NCBI GenBank assembly: GCA_913060675.1
Contig: CAJXUS010000009.1
Location: 1 to 64,000, forward strand
Direction: 5' to 3'
Source: an uncultured Rhodospirillales bacterium
GTDB lineage: Bacteria > Pseudomonadota > Alphaproteobacteria > Kiloniellales > Kiloniellaceae
Length of the DNA: 64,000 nt
Positions 34,529 through 44,417 of the stretch are shown in pieces. Each line of letters begins with the position of its first letter. The stretch's first letter is position 1. The notes under the pieces are model-generated. The model ran no database searches. It saw nothing but the letters and a program-made list of their open reading frames with translations, and was not told where the DNA came from. A program made the position numbers and the translations under genes.

Positions 34529-35956
34529 ATGTCTGACAAAATGTTGCAATTCGTTCGACAAGAGCGAAAGATGCCTGAAAAACGCACTCCAGAGCAGCGG
34601 AATGAAGATTTTCGCGAGATCTACGATTCTTTTACCGAAGGAGCAGCGCAAATTCAGGCTAGCCGTTGTTCTCAATGTGGGGTGCCTTTTTGTCAGATCC
34701 ATTGTCCTCTTGCTAATAACATCCCAGATTGGTTGATGTTGACCGCAAATGGTCGCTTGGAAGAGGCTTATGAGCTTTCTCAGGCGACTAATAATTTTCC
34801 AGAAATTTGTGGGAGAATTTGTCCTCAGGATCGGTTGTGCGAAGGCTCTTGTGTTATACAGCAATCCGGCCATGAAACGGTGACCATCGGTGCTGTAGAA
34901 AAATACCTTACTGATAATGCGTGGGAAAATGGTTGGGTGAAACCTGCGGTTCCAATGCAAGAACGCGTTGAATCTGTTGCCATTATCGGTGCCGGCCCTG
35001 GAGGGCTAGCTGCAGGGGAACAACTTCGCCGCAGAGGATATCAAGTTCATATATATGATCGTTATGATCGGGCTGGCGGGTTACTCACTTATGGAATACC
35101 TGGCTTCAAACTCGAGAAGGGTGTTGTTGATCGACGGATAAAATTATTAGAAGAGTCTGGGATAGAATTCCATTTAGGACAGGATATTGGAGGTACGCTT
35201 CCTTTTGCTGAACTGCGTGAAAAGCATGATGCCGTTTTGGTTGCGACGGGTGTTTATCAAGCGCGTGACCTTCGACTTCCAGGTAGTGAACTCGGCAACA
35301 TTCTACCCGCGCTATATTACCTTACAGAGGCAAACCGCCGAGATCTCGGCCTTGGTTCTGACCATATGAGCGAAGGTCTTGATGCTAAAGGTAAGGACGT
35401 CGTTGTGATCGGTGGTGGTGATACGGCAATGGACTGTGTCCGTACTGCCGTCCGCCAAGGTGCAAAGTCAGTTAAGTGCCTTTATCGTCGCGATAAAGAA
35501 AATATGCCTGGATCCGAGCGTGAGGTGCAAAACGCAGAAGAAGAAGGTGTTGAATTCGTTTGGTTGTCTGCACCAGATGCTTTTGTTGGTAAGGAAAATG
35601 TCAGTGAAGTTCTCGTATCCAAGGTTCACCTCGGGATGCCAGACTCTTCAGGACGGCAAGTGCCGCAAATCGTGCCAAATTCTCGTGAAGCCATACCTGC
35701 AGATATCGTCATCAAGGCGCTTGGATTTTCTCCGGAAAATTTACCTAAACTCTTTAATGAGCAGGGCCTGGAAGTTAGCAGCTATGGCACGTTAAGAATT
35801 GATAACGGGACGATGATGACAGCGCTGGACGGTGTTTTTGCCGCTGGTGATATTGTCCGCGGCGCTTCTCTTGTTGTCTGGGCGATCAAAGATGCTCGCG
35901 ATGCCGCTGACCAAATACATTCATACATTGAGCGCAGAAAAACTGCCGCCGCTTAA
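34529..35956 (+). CDS. gltD: Glutamate synthase small subunit
   Basis: FAD- and FeS-containing beta subunit that takes electrons from NADPH for the large subunit. The N-terminal cysteine clusters (CSQCGVPFCQIHCP, CGRICPQDRLCEGSC) hold the 4Fe-4S centres. Two nucleotide-binding loops follow: GAGPGGLAAGEQL and VIGGGDTAMDC. Start: two ATG (34526, 34529) follow GGAGAG, and the second gives 475 residues. An in-frame ATG at 34502 lacks a ribosome site. It lies 11 bases before gltB. Confidence 0.95.
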   Translation: MSDKMLQFVRQERKMPEKRTPEQRNEDFREIYDSFTEGAAQIQASRCSQCGVPFCQIHCPLANNIPDWLMLTANGRLEEAYELSQATNNFPEICGRICPQDRLCEGSCVIQQSGHETVTIGAVEKYLTDNAWENGWVKPAVPMQERVESVAIIGAGPGGLAAGEQLRRRGYQVHIYDRYDRAGGLLTYGIPGFKLEKGVVDRRIKLLEESGIEFHLGQDIGGTLPFAELREKHDAVLVATGVYQARDLRLPGSELGNILPALYYLTEANRRDLGLGSDHMSEGLDAKGKDVVVIGGGDTAMDCVRTAVRQGAKSVKCLYRRDKENMPGSEREVQNAEEEGVEFVWLSAPDAFVGKENVSEVLVSKVHLGMPDSSGRQVPQIVPNSREAIPADIVIKALGFSPENLPKLFNEQGLEVSSYGTLRIDNGTMMTALDGVFAAGDIVRGASLVVWAIKDARDAADQIHSYIERRKTAAA

Positions 35957-35967
35957 GGAGAGAACCC

Positions 35968-38900
35968 ATGGAAAAGAAGAACCCGATTAAGGAATGGGAA
36001 GAGCAGGCTGCGCATTATCAAAAGCACGGTCTCTATAATCCCGAAGACGAACACTCATCCTGTGGCGTTGGTCTCGTTGCGGCAGTTGACGGTAAGCCTC
36101 GGCGTTCGGTTGTTGAGGCTGGCATAGAAGCTCTCAAAGCGGTTTGGCACCGTGGAGCCGTTGATGCTGATGGGAAAACGGGTGATGGCTGTGGTATTCA
36201 CGTCGAGATTCCAAAAGGTTTTTTCCGTGAGCACATCGAGCATATTGGCCACGCAAAGAAAAAAGAAGATCTTGCAATTGGTATGGTGTTTTTGCCAAGA
36301 ACGGATTTTGGATCGCAAGAACGCTGTCGAGTTATTGTTGAACGTGAAATTCTCAATTTTGGATACTCGATTTATGGTTGGCGCCAAGTCCCGGTCAACA
36401 CCTCTATTTGTGGTGAAAAGGCAAGCTTGAACCGTCCTGAAATCGAACAGATTATGATTGCGAACAGCAAGGGAGTTGATGCTGAGCGCTTTGAAACTGA
36501 TCTCTATATCATTCGACGTCGGATTGAAGCGGCGACAGAACGTGATTCTATCAAAGACTTCTATATCTGTTCATTGAGTTGTCGCTCGATAATCTACAAG
36601 GGTATGGTTCTCGCTGAAAAATTGGCGGATTTTTATCCAGACCTTCAGGATGAGCGTTTTGTTTCCAGCTTTGCAATCTTCCATCAACGTTTTTCGACCA
36701 ATACTTTTCCTACCTGGCATTTGGCTCAGCCATTTAGGGTGATTGCGCACAACGGAGAGATCAATACGCTCCGCGGTAACGTAAATTGGATGAAGTCCCA
36801 TGAGTGTCGCATTGATCATCCGAAGTTTGGATCCCATGTCGAAGATCTCAAGCCGGTTATTTTACCAGGGAGTTCTGATTCTGCAGCGTTAGATTCTGTG
36901 TTTGAGCTTATGATCCGGTCTGATCGTAGTCTTCCTATGGCGAAAACTCTTTTGGTGCCGGAATCGTGGAGTAAAAACGACGCAGTGCCTCAGGAACACA
37001 AAGAACTCTACGCTTATTGCAACGCAGTAATGGAGCCATGGGATGGCCCGGCGGCGGTTTGTGGATTCTCTGGTCCTTGGGCTTTGGCTGGAACGGATCG
37101 TAATGGTCTACGGCCTGTGCGTTATGCGATCACACGTGATGGTCTGCTGTTTGCTGGATCAGAAACAGGTATGGTTCATATCGATGTCAGCCGGATCGTT
37201 GAAAATGGCCGATTAGGCCCTGGTCAAATGATTGCGGTCAACTTTGAAGAAGGGCGGATTTATAAAGATAAAGAGTTGAAAGATCGTTTAGCAGCTCAGC
37301 AACCTTACGGGGACTGGCTTAAAAACATCTTGGTTATTGATGATCTCGTTAAAAAGCATAAATACAGCCGGGAACCCCTCAGTCGTGATGAGTTACGGCG
37401 TCGCCAATTAGATTTCGGACTCACTGTTGAGGATATGGAACTTATTCTCCATCCAATGGTTGAGAACGCCAAAGAGGCCATAGGGTCGATGGGTGATGAT
37501 ACGCCGTTGGCTGTGCTTTCGGATAACGTGCGGCCAATGCACCACTTTTTCCGCCAAAACTTTAGCCAGGTAACGAACCCGCCAATTGATAGCTTGCGTG
37601 AAAAACAGGTTATGTCGTTGATTACGCGCTTGGGTAATCTGGGTAATGTTCTGGACGAAGAAGAAGGCCAGGTGACCATCCTGCAATTGGACTCACCTGT
37701 TTTGACCAATTCTGAGTTTGTTGCTCTTTCCAAACACATGGGGCGTTCGGTTGGGGTTGTTGATTGTACATTTGAGGCCAGCGGCAAGCCCGGGGCTCTC
37801 CGAAACGCTCTACACCGTGTACGACGGGAAGCAGAAGAGCTCGTACGTGAAGGCTTTGAGCATGTTGTCTTAACAGATGAAGCACAAAGTGCGGAACGTG
37901 TTTCTATTCCAATGATTTTGGCAACAGGCGCAGTCCACACTCACCTAGTAGAACACAAACTCAGATCATTCTGTTCGATCAATGTTCGAAGTGCTGAGTG
38001 CCTCGACGTGCATTATTTTGCTGTGCTCATCGGTGTCGGCGCGACAACTGTAAATGCTTATCTGACTGAAGAGGCCATCGCAGATCGCCACCGCCGTAAT
38101 TTGTTTGGCGACTTGAGCTTTGACGAATGCATGGAGCGTTTTACGACAGCTGTGGATGATGGCTTGCTTAAAATTATGGGTAAGATGGGAATTTCTGTTA
38201 TTTCTTCTTATCGTGGTGGTTATAACTTTGAAGCCCTGGGATTATCACGAACACTGGTTGATGAATTTTTCCCAGGAATGCCCAGCCGTATATCGGGAAT
38301 TGGTATGAGCGGCCTTGAAGAAAAGGCGCTTGAGCTGCATGAAAAAGCTTGGCAATCAGATTCGACAGCTCTGCCAGTGGGAGGATTCTATCGTTATCGT
38401 GCTGGGGGTGAGCAGCATGCCTGGGAAGGGCAGTTGATTCACACCATGCAAACGGCAGTTTCAAAAGGGTCTTATTCGCTCTTTAAAAAATATACTCAAG
38501 GACTTCATGAGCGTCCGCCAATTAGTCTACGTGATCTACTGGACTTTAAGCGCGATCCTGAAGGTGGGCTGGACGTTGAAGATACAGAATCGATTACCTC
38601 ACTTAGAAAACGGTTCATTACTCCGGCGATGTCGCTTGGAGCATTGAGCCCAGAGGCGCACGGGACACTTAACATTGCCATGAACCGTATCGGAGCCAAG
38701 TCCGATTCTGGGGAGGGTGGTGAAGTGCCTGAGCGTTACGTGCCTCACCCCAATGGCGACAATGAGAACTCAGCTATTAAGCAGGTGGCTTCTGGTCGCT
38801 TTGGGGTGACGGCTGAATATTTGAATAAATGTCGTGAGATTGAGATCAAAGTCGCGCAGGGTGCAAAGCCCGGTGAAGGTGGACAGCTTCCTGGGTTTAA

Positions 38901-40497
38901 GGTGACAAAGCTGATTGCACGTCTGCGTCACTCTACTCCTGGTGTGACTCTTATTTCTCCTCCGCCGCATCACGATATTTATTCTATCGAAGATTTGGCG
39001 CAGTTGATCTATGATCTTAAACAGATCAATCCAATTGCAAAAGTTTGCGTAAAGTTGGTAGCACGTTCGGGGATCGGGACAGTTGCTGCTGGTGTGGCCA
39101 AGGCAAAAGCAGATGTCATCCTCATCTCAGGTAACGTCGGAGGAACCGGTGCCTCCCCACTAACATCCTTGAAGTTTGCTGGCGTGCCTTGGGAAATTGG
39201 GTTGAGCGAAGTTCAGCAAGTTCTAACTTTGAATGGTCTTCGTAATAACGTAACTCTTAGAACCGATGGTGGGCTAAAAACAGGCCGTGACATCGTAATT
39301 GCGGCGATGCTTGGTGCTGAAGAATACGGTGTTGGTACAGCTTCGTTGGTTGCCATGGGCTGCATTATGGTACGCCAGTGTCATTCTAATACCTGTCCGG
39401 TTGGTGTTTGTACCCAGGATGAAGATCTTCGCGCTCGCTTTGAAGGTACAGCTGAAAAGGTCGTAAATCTGTTCAGCTTTATTGCGGAAGAGGTTCGCGA
39501 AATCCTGGCGTCACTTGGTTACAAAACCCTGAATGAAATTATCGGGCGTACCGATCTTTTGAAACAGGTCAGTCGCGGTGCACCTCACCTTGATGATCTC
39601 GATCTCAACCCACTGCTTGCTCTTGCTGATAGTGGGGATGCTAAACGTTATTGCACGATGGAAGGCCGTAACGCTGTTCCTGATACCTTGGATGCTCAGA
39701 TCATTGAGGATGCACATCAGTTCTTTGAAGTCGGGGAAAAAATGCAGTTGCAGTACAACGTGCGGAACACGCATCGTGCGGTTGGCACCCGCTTGGCCTC
39801 TAAAATTACCCGCCGTTTTGGAATGAAGGAATTGCAGCCCGGCCATATAACTGTGCGTTTACGTGGATCTGCGGGACAATCGCTTGGGGCCTTTGCTGTT
39901 CAGGGCATGAAGCTGGAAGTCTTTGGCGATGCCAATGATTACGTTGGCAAAGGGTTGTCCGGTGGGGAAATCGTTGTCAGGCCATTGGCGTCGAGCACGC
40001 TTTCAACCCAACACAATACGATCATTGGTAACACTGTGCTCTACGGAGCGACTGCTGGAAAACTCTTTGCTGCGGGTCAAGCGGGAGAGCGTTTTGCCGT
40101 GCGTAACTCTGGTGCTGAAGTTGTGGTTGAAGGTTGCGGTTCCAATGGCTGTGAGTACATGACGGCTGGTACCGCAGTCATTCTCGGCGATGTCGGGATG
40201 AACTTTGCGGCTGGTATGTCAGGCGGTATGGCCTTTATCTATGATCCCAATAGGTTGTTACCAAGCCGGATCAATGATGAGAGTGTGATCTACCAACAAA
40301 TTAAAACCGATCACTGGGAGCAGGTCGTACTGAAGCTCGTAAAAGAGCACCAGGCTGAAACTCAGTCGATTTATGCCGAGCGCCTTCTAAATGACTGGCA
40401 GCAGATCAAGGGTGATTTCTGGCAGGTCGTTCCTAAAGAGATGCTCGGTTTATTAGAGCACCCTGTAACGAATGAGGCTGAATTGAAAACGGCCTAA
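35968..40497 (+). CDS. gltB: Glutamate synthase large subunit
   Basis: Makes two glutamate from glutamine and 2-oxoglutarate. Order: glutamine amidotransferase domain (mature N-terminus Cys32 in SSCGVGL after a short propeptide), central domain, FMN-binding synthase domain with the 3Fe-4S cysteines in CHSNTCPVGVC (about residue 1135-1150), and the C-terminal beta-helix domain with the repeated glycine pattern. Length 1509 residues, typical. AAGGAG lies 8 bases before the ATG. Last gene of the operon. Confidence 0.97.
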   Translation: MEKKNPIKEWEEQAAHYQKHGLYNPEDEHSSCGVGLVAAVDGKPRRSVVEAGIEALKAVWHRGAVDADGKTGDGCGIHVEIPKGFFREHIEHIGHAKKKEDLAIGMVFLPRTDFGSQERCRVIVEREILNFGYSIYGWRQVPVNTSICGEKASLNRPEIEQIMIANSKGVDAERFETDLYIIRRRIEAATERDSIKDFYICSLSCRSIIYKGMVLAEKLADFYPDLQDERFVSSFAIFHQRFSTNTFPTWHLAQPFRVIAHNGEINTLRGNVNWMKSHECRIDHPKFGSHVEDLKPVILPGSSDSAALDSVFELMIRSDRSLPMAKTLLVPESWSKNDAVPQEHKELYAYCNAVMEPWDGPAAVCGFSGPWALAGTDRNGLRPVRYAITRDGLLFAGSETGMVHIDVSRIVENGRLGPGQMIAVNFEEGRIYKDKELKDRLAAQQPYGDWLKNILVIDDLVKKHKYSREPLSRDELRRRQLDFGLTVEDMELILHPMVENAKEAIGSMGDDTPLAVLSDNVRPMHHFFRQNFSQVTNPPIDSLREKQVMSLITRLGNLGNVLDEEEGQVTILQLDSPVLTNSEFVALSKHMGRSVGVVDCTFEASGKPGALRNALHRVRREAEELVREGFEHVVLTDEAQSAERVSIPMILATGAVHTHLVEHKLRSFCSINVRSAECLDVHYFAVLIGVGATTVNAYLTEEAIADRHRRNLFGDLSFDECMERFTTAVDDGLLKIMGKMGISVISSYRGGYNFEALGLSRTLVDEFFPGMPSRISGIGMSGLEEKALELHEKAWQSDSTALPVGGFYRYRAGGEQHAWEGQLIHTMQTAVSKGSYSLFKKYTQGLHERPPISLRDLLDFKRDPEGGLDVEDTESITSLRKRFITPAMSLGALSPEAHGTLNIAMNRIGAKSDSGEGGEVPERYVPHPNGDNENSAIKQVASGRFGVTAEYLNKCREIEIKVAQGAKPGEGGQLPGFKVTKLIARLRHSTPGVTLISPPPHHDIYSIEDLAQLIYDLKQINPIAKVCVKLVARSGIGTVAAGVAKAKADVILISGNVGGTGASPLTSLKFAGVPWEIGLSEVQQVLTLNGLRNNVTLRTDGGLKTGRDIVIAAMLGAEEYGVGTASLVAMGCIMVRQCHSNTCPVGVCTQDEDLRARFEGTAEKVVNLFSFIAEEVREILASLGYKTLNEIIGRTDLLKQVSRGAPHLDDLDLNPLLALADSGDAKRYCTMEGRNAVPDTLDAQIIEDAHQFFEVGEKMQLQYNVRNTHRAVGTRLASKITRRFGMKELQPGHITVRLRGSAGQSLGAFAVQGMKLEVFGDANDYVGKGLSGGEIVVRPLASSTLSTQHNTIIGNTVLYGATAGKLFAAGQAGERFAVRNSGAEVVVEGCGSNGCEYMTAGTAVILGDVGMNFAAGMSGGMAFIYDPNRLLPSRINDESVIYQQIKTDHWEQVVLKLVKEHQAETQSIYAERLLNDWQQIKGDFWQVVPKEMLGLLEHPVTNEAELKTA

Positions 40498-40508
40498 GTT
40501 CCTAAACG

Positions 40509-40548
40509 AAATAAAAAGGAGTTGGTGTTTTCCAGCTCCTTTTTATTT
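40509..40548. terminator. Bidirectional terminator after gltB
   Basis: AAATAAAAAGGAG (40509-40521) pairs exactly with 40536-40548, extended inside by TGG/CCA. Runs of A and T on both sides let it end gltB and the convergent hypothetical gene. Confidence 0.93.
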
Positions 40549-40555
40549 CTCTGTT

Positions 40556-40897
40556 CTAGGGGAGGAAGTTTTCTATACTTTGGATTAGGCGGGTGCTGAG
40601 AGCTGGAGGATTAACGACTATTAGCTTGTTGGGTTCGTCACCGCTATTTGAGGTGTAAAAACCAACGTTGCCGTTAAAGCTTAACTTTCCTTCTTTAAAA
40701 TCTCTTATCTGATTTTCACCTTCCTCTGACATGCTTGCGAATGTGAGGCGTACAGGTGAGTTTCCTTTGCTGATCATAAGCCAGTAAAAAAGAAGCGATT
40801 TTTCACTATCGCTCGGTAACCCGAGGCGTTTGATTTCAAAAATGTCAATTTCATCATTAGAAAGATGAAAAAGAGCTATAAATTGGGGAGAGATCAC
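40556..40897 (-). CDS. Hypothetical protein downstream of the ArsR gene
   Basis: A 113-residue cytoplasmic-looking protein with a mixed alpha/beta composition (FHLSNDEIDIFEIKRLGLPSD, NGNVGFYTSN). No family is recognised. It starts at a GTG at 40897. The frame is open without a start codon back to the stop of the upstream ArsR gene, and both lie in the same frame, separated by a single TAA and 15 codons. Translation is presumably coupled to the regulator, or it is a separated C-terminal piece of a longer ancestral protein. Confidence 0.55.
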   Translation of the reverse strand: MISPQFIALFHLSNDEIDIFEIKRLGLPSDSEKSLLFYWLMISKGNSPVRLTFASMSEEGENQIRDFKEGKLSFNGNVGFYTSNSGDEPNKLIVVNPPALSTRLIQSIENFLP

Positions 40898-40942
40898 AGG
40901 AAATGTCCAGTCGGTCTTTTGCTTTTTTGTAGAGTAAGGATC

Positions 40943-41626
40943 TTATAGGGGGAAGTGAGCCAGAAATTCCAGTTCGCCTTTTTTAGAAAACTCAACGACG
41001 CGAACTTCGTTCAATCTCCGTGCCCAGCCTTTATTATAAATATAGTCGAGCAATGCGGTACCAAGTGATCCTGCAAGATGGCTTCTGCGCGCACTCCAGT
41101 CCAGGCAGGATTTACAAAGGGGGCGGCGAGAGTTTTTTAAAATATCAACTTCAATACCGAGCGCTGATATAAACTCTTGCCCAGCATCTGTGAGGGTAAC
41201 CTCATCATTATTCTCATGAAGGTAACCTCTTGCAATCAGGCTATCGTACATTTGTACGCCAAATTCACCCGCAAGGTGGTTATAACAAACCCGTGCTTTT
41301 CTAAGTTCTGGTGCTTTCGGCCCTGTTCTTGTTCGGATGTGGCCTTTTTTTGCAGCAAGTCCCATCATTGTTTCAATCAAGGACGCGACGTCTTCGTCAG
41401 CAAGGTTGAAATAGCGATGACGCCCTTGTTTGCGTTGGCGGATTAGCCCGCCAGCTTCCATTTTTTTGAGATGGGCGCTGGTTGTTTGAAGTGTGATGTT
41501 GGCTATTTCTGCAAGCTCACTTGGCGTAAGTGCCTTGCCACTGATCAGGGCAGACAACATATTTGAGCGCGCGGGGTCGCCAATGAGGGAGCCCAATAGG
41601 GCGATATCTGGTCCTTCTTTCATCAT
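40943..41626 (-). CDS. ArsR-family winged-helix regulator
   Basis: A 227-residue regulator, longer than metal-sensing ArsR proteins. The N-terminal winged helix (residues about 10-85) has LTPSELAEIANITLQTTSAHLKKM as recognition region and a RQGRHRYF wing. The C-terminal half, with CKSCLDWSARRSHLAGSLG, resembles the YdfF-like ArsR group with extra Cys. The signal is unknown. The next gene downstream lies in the same frame. Start at one of two adjacent ATG. Confidence 0.82.
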   Translation of the reverse strand: MMKEGPDIALLGSLIGDPARSNMLSALISGKALTPSELAEIANITLQTTSAHLKKMEAGGLIRQRKQGRHRYFNLADEDVASLIETMMGLAAKKGHIRTRTGPKAPELRKARVCYNHLAGEFGVQMYDSLIARGYLHENNDEVTLTDAGQEFISALGIEVDILKNSRRPLCKSCLDWSARRSHLAGSLGTALLDYIYNKGWARRLNEVRVVEFSKKGELEFLAHFPL

Positions 41627-41839
41627 TAGATGTTAGACGAAGTATCAATGTTGTGCAAATAAATCTGAGAAGAGGTAATTAACGTTAATATCACCTTTAT
41701 GCGGTCACTATTATAGGGCAAACCTGATCCTCCTTATAAAACAAAATGTTCTGGTAATTTATTTCGTGATCTGTGTTCTTTTTTATATCCGTATTTTCCG
41801 AGGTTTTCTCACCCGATTAGCAAGGTTATAGTCGCGGTA

Positions 41840-42511
41840 ATGAGAAAACTTCATCATCTTCCACTCGATTCTGGCTGCCGAAAAATTCGCATGTTATTGC
41901 GGGAAAAAAAGCTGGAATGCGAGCTCTATGCAGAAAAAGTCTGGGAACGCCGAGACGAGTTTTTAAAGCTCAACCCTGCGGGAGAGGTGCCCGTGCTTGT
42001 GGAAGCTGACGGCACCAGCATTACCGGTGGTGCCCAGGTAATTTCCGAATATCTGGAAGAGGCCTATCCAGAGAATACTCTGTTAGGGGAGGATCCGTTG
42101 TCACGAGCTGAAGTGCGCCGAATCGTTGCTTGGTTTGATGATAAATTTAGACGCGAAGTAACCACAAATCTTGTGGAAGAAAAAATGCTCAAGCGGTTTC
42201 TTGGTTTGGGCGAGCCCAATTCTCAGGCCATTCGTGCGGGGCATGCCAATATACACTATCATCTGGATTACATTGCCTGGTTAACCGATCGCCGAACATG
42301 GCTTGCAGGGGATGATTTCTCCCTCGCCGATATCACGGCAGCGTCGCATATCTCATCTCTTGATTATATGGGGGATGTTCCTTGGAAAGATCACCTTGGC
42401 GCCAAAGATTGGTATGCACGGGTAAAATCACGCCCGTGTATGCGCGGGGTTCTTACCGACATGATTCCGGGTGTACCACCACCCAAGCATTATGCTGACC
42501 TTGATTTTTAA
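41840..42511 (+). CDS. fzlA: FtsZ-localised GST-fold division protein FzlA
   Basis: A 223-residue GST-fold protein. The N-terminal thioredoxin-like half has KLNPAGEVPVLVEADG and SEYLEE; the helical half has RREVTTNLVEEKMLKR and the C-terminal HYADLDF, the tail characteristic of alphaproteobacterial FzlA. FzlA binds FtsZ and is required for division in Caulobacter, and it lacks classic glutathione transferase activity. Single gene with a weak ribosome site. The next gene, convergent, is 20 bases downstream. Confidence 0.87.
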   Translation: MRKLHHLPLDSGCRKIRMLLREKKLECELYAEKVWERRDEFLKLNPAGEVPVLVEADGTSITGGAQVISEYLEEAYPENTLLGEDPLSRAEVRRIVAWFDDKFRREVTTNLVEEKMLKRFLGLGEPNSQAIRAGHANIHYHLDYIAWLTDRRTWLAGDDFSLADITAASHISSLDYMGDVPWKDHLGAKDWYARVKSRPCMRGVLTDMIPGVPPPKHYADLDF

Positions 42512-42530
42512 AAGATATGTTTGAGTGGGG

Positions 42531-43310
42531 CTACTCTACTTTTACGTCTAGCTTTTCAAGGTTGCGTTGGGCGGCATCTGCAGCTGGTGTGCCCAGCGCA
42601 ATATTAACGATTCGCAGCCAGTCTTCCCTGGCTCCAGTATCGTCACCTTTTAAGCGTTTGAGGATACCCCGTTCGAGCAGTGCTTCGAGATTATCGGGGT
42701 TCATCTCTAGCGCGAGATCGATGTCAGCTTTCGCCCCGAGATCATCCCCAAGGTACCGTTTGGCGGTTGCCCTCAATGTAATGATATCATCACGCTCGTT
42801 ATCCAGGCTGTGAGCTACTTCTAAATCGATCAAAGCTTCGTCAAAGCGTCCGAGTTCGGCGAGAATTTCTGCTCTGTCGATGTAGTAATCTGTGCCATCT
42901 GGATAGAGGGTTATGGCTGTACTTTGGACAGCGAATGCACGTTCCAAATCCCCGTGGTCGTACCAGGCACGCCCGGCTTGATGAAGGAGCTGAGAACGTA
43001 GCTCTGTATTGTCGGTTTTCATCGCATCGGCGAGTTTCTCAAGCCGGGTTGCTGCAGCATCGTATATTTTCAAAGCGTAAAGTGCTTGAGTAGCACAATG
43101 TTCCGCTGGGAAACCTCCACCTTGAGAAGCCCAGGAAAGAGCAGATTCAAAAGCAGCGTCGGGCCGCCGTTCTACCAGCTTAATGCAGGCAGTGTATTGT
43201 TCTTCGTGATTGATAGGCTTCTTTTTACCAGCGGCCTCAACATTATGAGAAATACTGACCGCTGTTAGAAGTGAAAGTAGGGTGGCAGATAATAGATGTT
43301 TCTTAATCAT
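42531..43310 (-). CDS. Exported tetratricopeptide-repeat protein
   Basis: A 259-residue protein with a signal peptide (about 1-26, ending VEA). Residues about 50-240 contain at least four TPR units, such as YDHGDLERAFAVQSTAITLYP and GRFDEALIDLEVAHSLD. It probably acts as a periplasmic scaffold or adaptor; no enzymatic motif is visible. It is divergent from the SDR gene, with the SDR frame's upstream extension overlapping its start. Confidence 0.8.
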   Translation of the reverse strand: MIKKHLLSATLLSLLTAVSISHNVEAAGKKKPINHEEQYTACIKLVERRPDAAFESALSWASQGGGFPAEHCATQALYALKIYDAAATRLEKLADAMKTDNTELRSQLLHQAGRAWYDHGDLERAFAVQSTAITLYPDGTDYYIDRAEILAELGRFDEALIDLEVAHSLDNERDDIITLRATAKRYLGDDLGAKADIDLALEMNPDNLEALLERGILKRLKGDDTGAREDWLRIVNIALGTPAADAAQRNLEKLDVKVE

Positions 43311-43412
43311 AGGGGCATTTGGACCATAAAAAGTGTTCTTGGCAAGCTTTGCTTTTTTGTTGTGCTGCGGAGCCTATATAAGGAATTAGGCAATTTCGAG
43401 ATCGAGGGATAT

Positions 43413-44300
43413 ATGTCACAAAATTCTAATCATCTTTTCTGTTTTGGCTTGGGCTACTCAGCGTTGGTCTTTGCGCGCAGGTTAAAGGCTTTGGGCTGGA
43501 CGATTTCAGGCACAGTGCGTCCTGATACGGAAAAAGACCATGGAAAGATGGAAGCTCTTCAAGCTGAGGGCTTCATGATTTACCCTTTCGACAGAGGGTC
43601 TCCAATTACTAATCCAAACCAGGCTTTGAGGGGAGTGACCCACATTGTAACGTCTGTCCCTCCGGGAAAGGAAGGGGACGCGGTGTTGGATCATCATACT
43701 GCTGATATTGCTGCGTGCGATAGTCTGAAGTGGTTGGGCTACCTTTCGACCACCGGGGTTTACGGTAATCGTGATGGTGGGTTGGTTCGTGAAGATGACG
43801 AGCTCAACCCCTCGAGTGCAAGAAGCGAGCAGCGAGCTCTCGCGGAGCAAAGGTGGCTGGATTTCTTTGTCAGTTCACAGGTCCCTGTACATGTTTTTCG
43901 ATTGGCAGGAATTTACGGTCCCGGCCGCAGTCCTTTGGATTCACTACGGTCTGGGCGGGTAAAGCAACGCATTCAAAAGCCCGGTCATATATTTAGCCGC
44001 ATTCATGTAGAGGATATTGCGAACGTCCTTTTGGCTTCCGTAGAAAAACCAAACCCCGGTCGGGTTTATAACGTTTGTGACAATGCCCCCGAGGAACCCT
44101 GGAGGGTAACGACCTTTGCAAGTAAGCTTTTGGGCATTGATCCCCCTCCTCTGGTTTCGTTTGAAGAGGCTGATATGAGCCCGATGGCTCGAACTTTTTG
44201 GCTTGATAATAAAAGAGTTGATAACAAGCGGATTATTCGTGAATTGGGTGTAGAGCTTAGTTATCCTGATTATGAGACCGGTTTAAAAAGCCTGCTGTAA
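43413..44300 (+). CDS. SDR-family NAD(P)-binding oxidoreductase, YeeZ-like
   Basis: A 295-residue extended SDR with a degenerate nucleotide loop (FCFGLGYSALVFARRL) and a YLSTTGVYGNRDGG segment in place of the usual catalytic Tyr. This follows the YeeZ/NAD-dependent epimerase pattern. The ATG at 43413 follows GAGGGAT. The frame is open 39 codons upstream to 43296, but that part overlaps the TPR gene and lacks family features. Substrate unknown. Confidence 0.83.
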   Translation: MSQNSNHLFCFGLGYSALVFARRLKALGWTISGTVRPDTEKDHGKMEALQAEGFMIYPFDRGSPITNPNQALRGVTHIVTSVPPGKEGDAVLDHHTADIAACDSLKWLGYLSTTGVYGNRDGGLVREDDELNPSSARSEQRALAEQRWLDFFVSSQVPVHVFRLAGIYGPGRSPLDSLRSGRVKQRIQKPGHIFSRIHVEDIANVLLASVEKPNPGRVYNVCDNAPEEPWRVTTFASKLLGIDPPPLVSFEEADMSPMARTFWLDNKRVDNKRIIRELGVELSYPDYETGLKSLL

Positions 44301-44417
44301 TCGTTCTTTAACCATGAGGGCAGCGCTGCGCCGAATTTTATGATTTCTTTTAAGCCTTAAGTTCGATCAACGTGTTAAGCTTCTGTTCTCAATGGTATAA
44401 AATTGTGGGGGCAGGAC

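Noticed and set aside
43296-43412. Longer SDR start overlapping the TPR gene
   Set aside because: It would overlap a divergent gene with a signal peptide and lacks SDR features; the ATG at 43413 has a good ribosome site.
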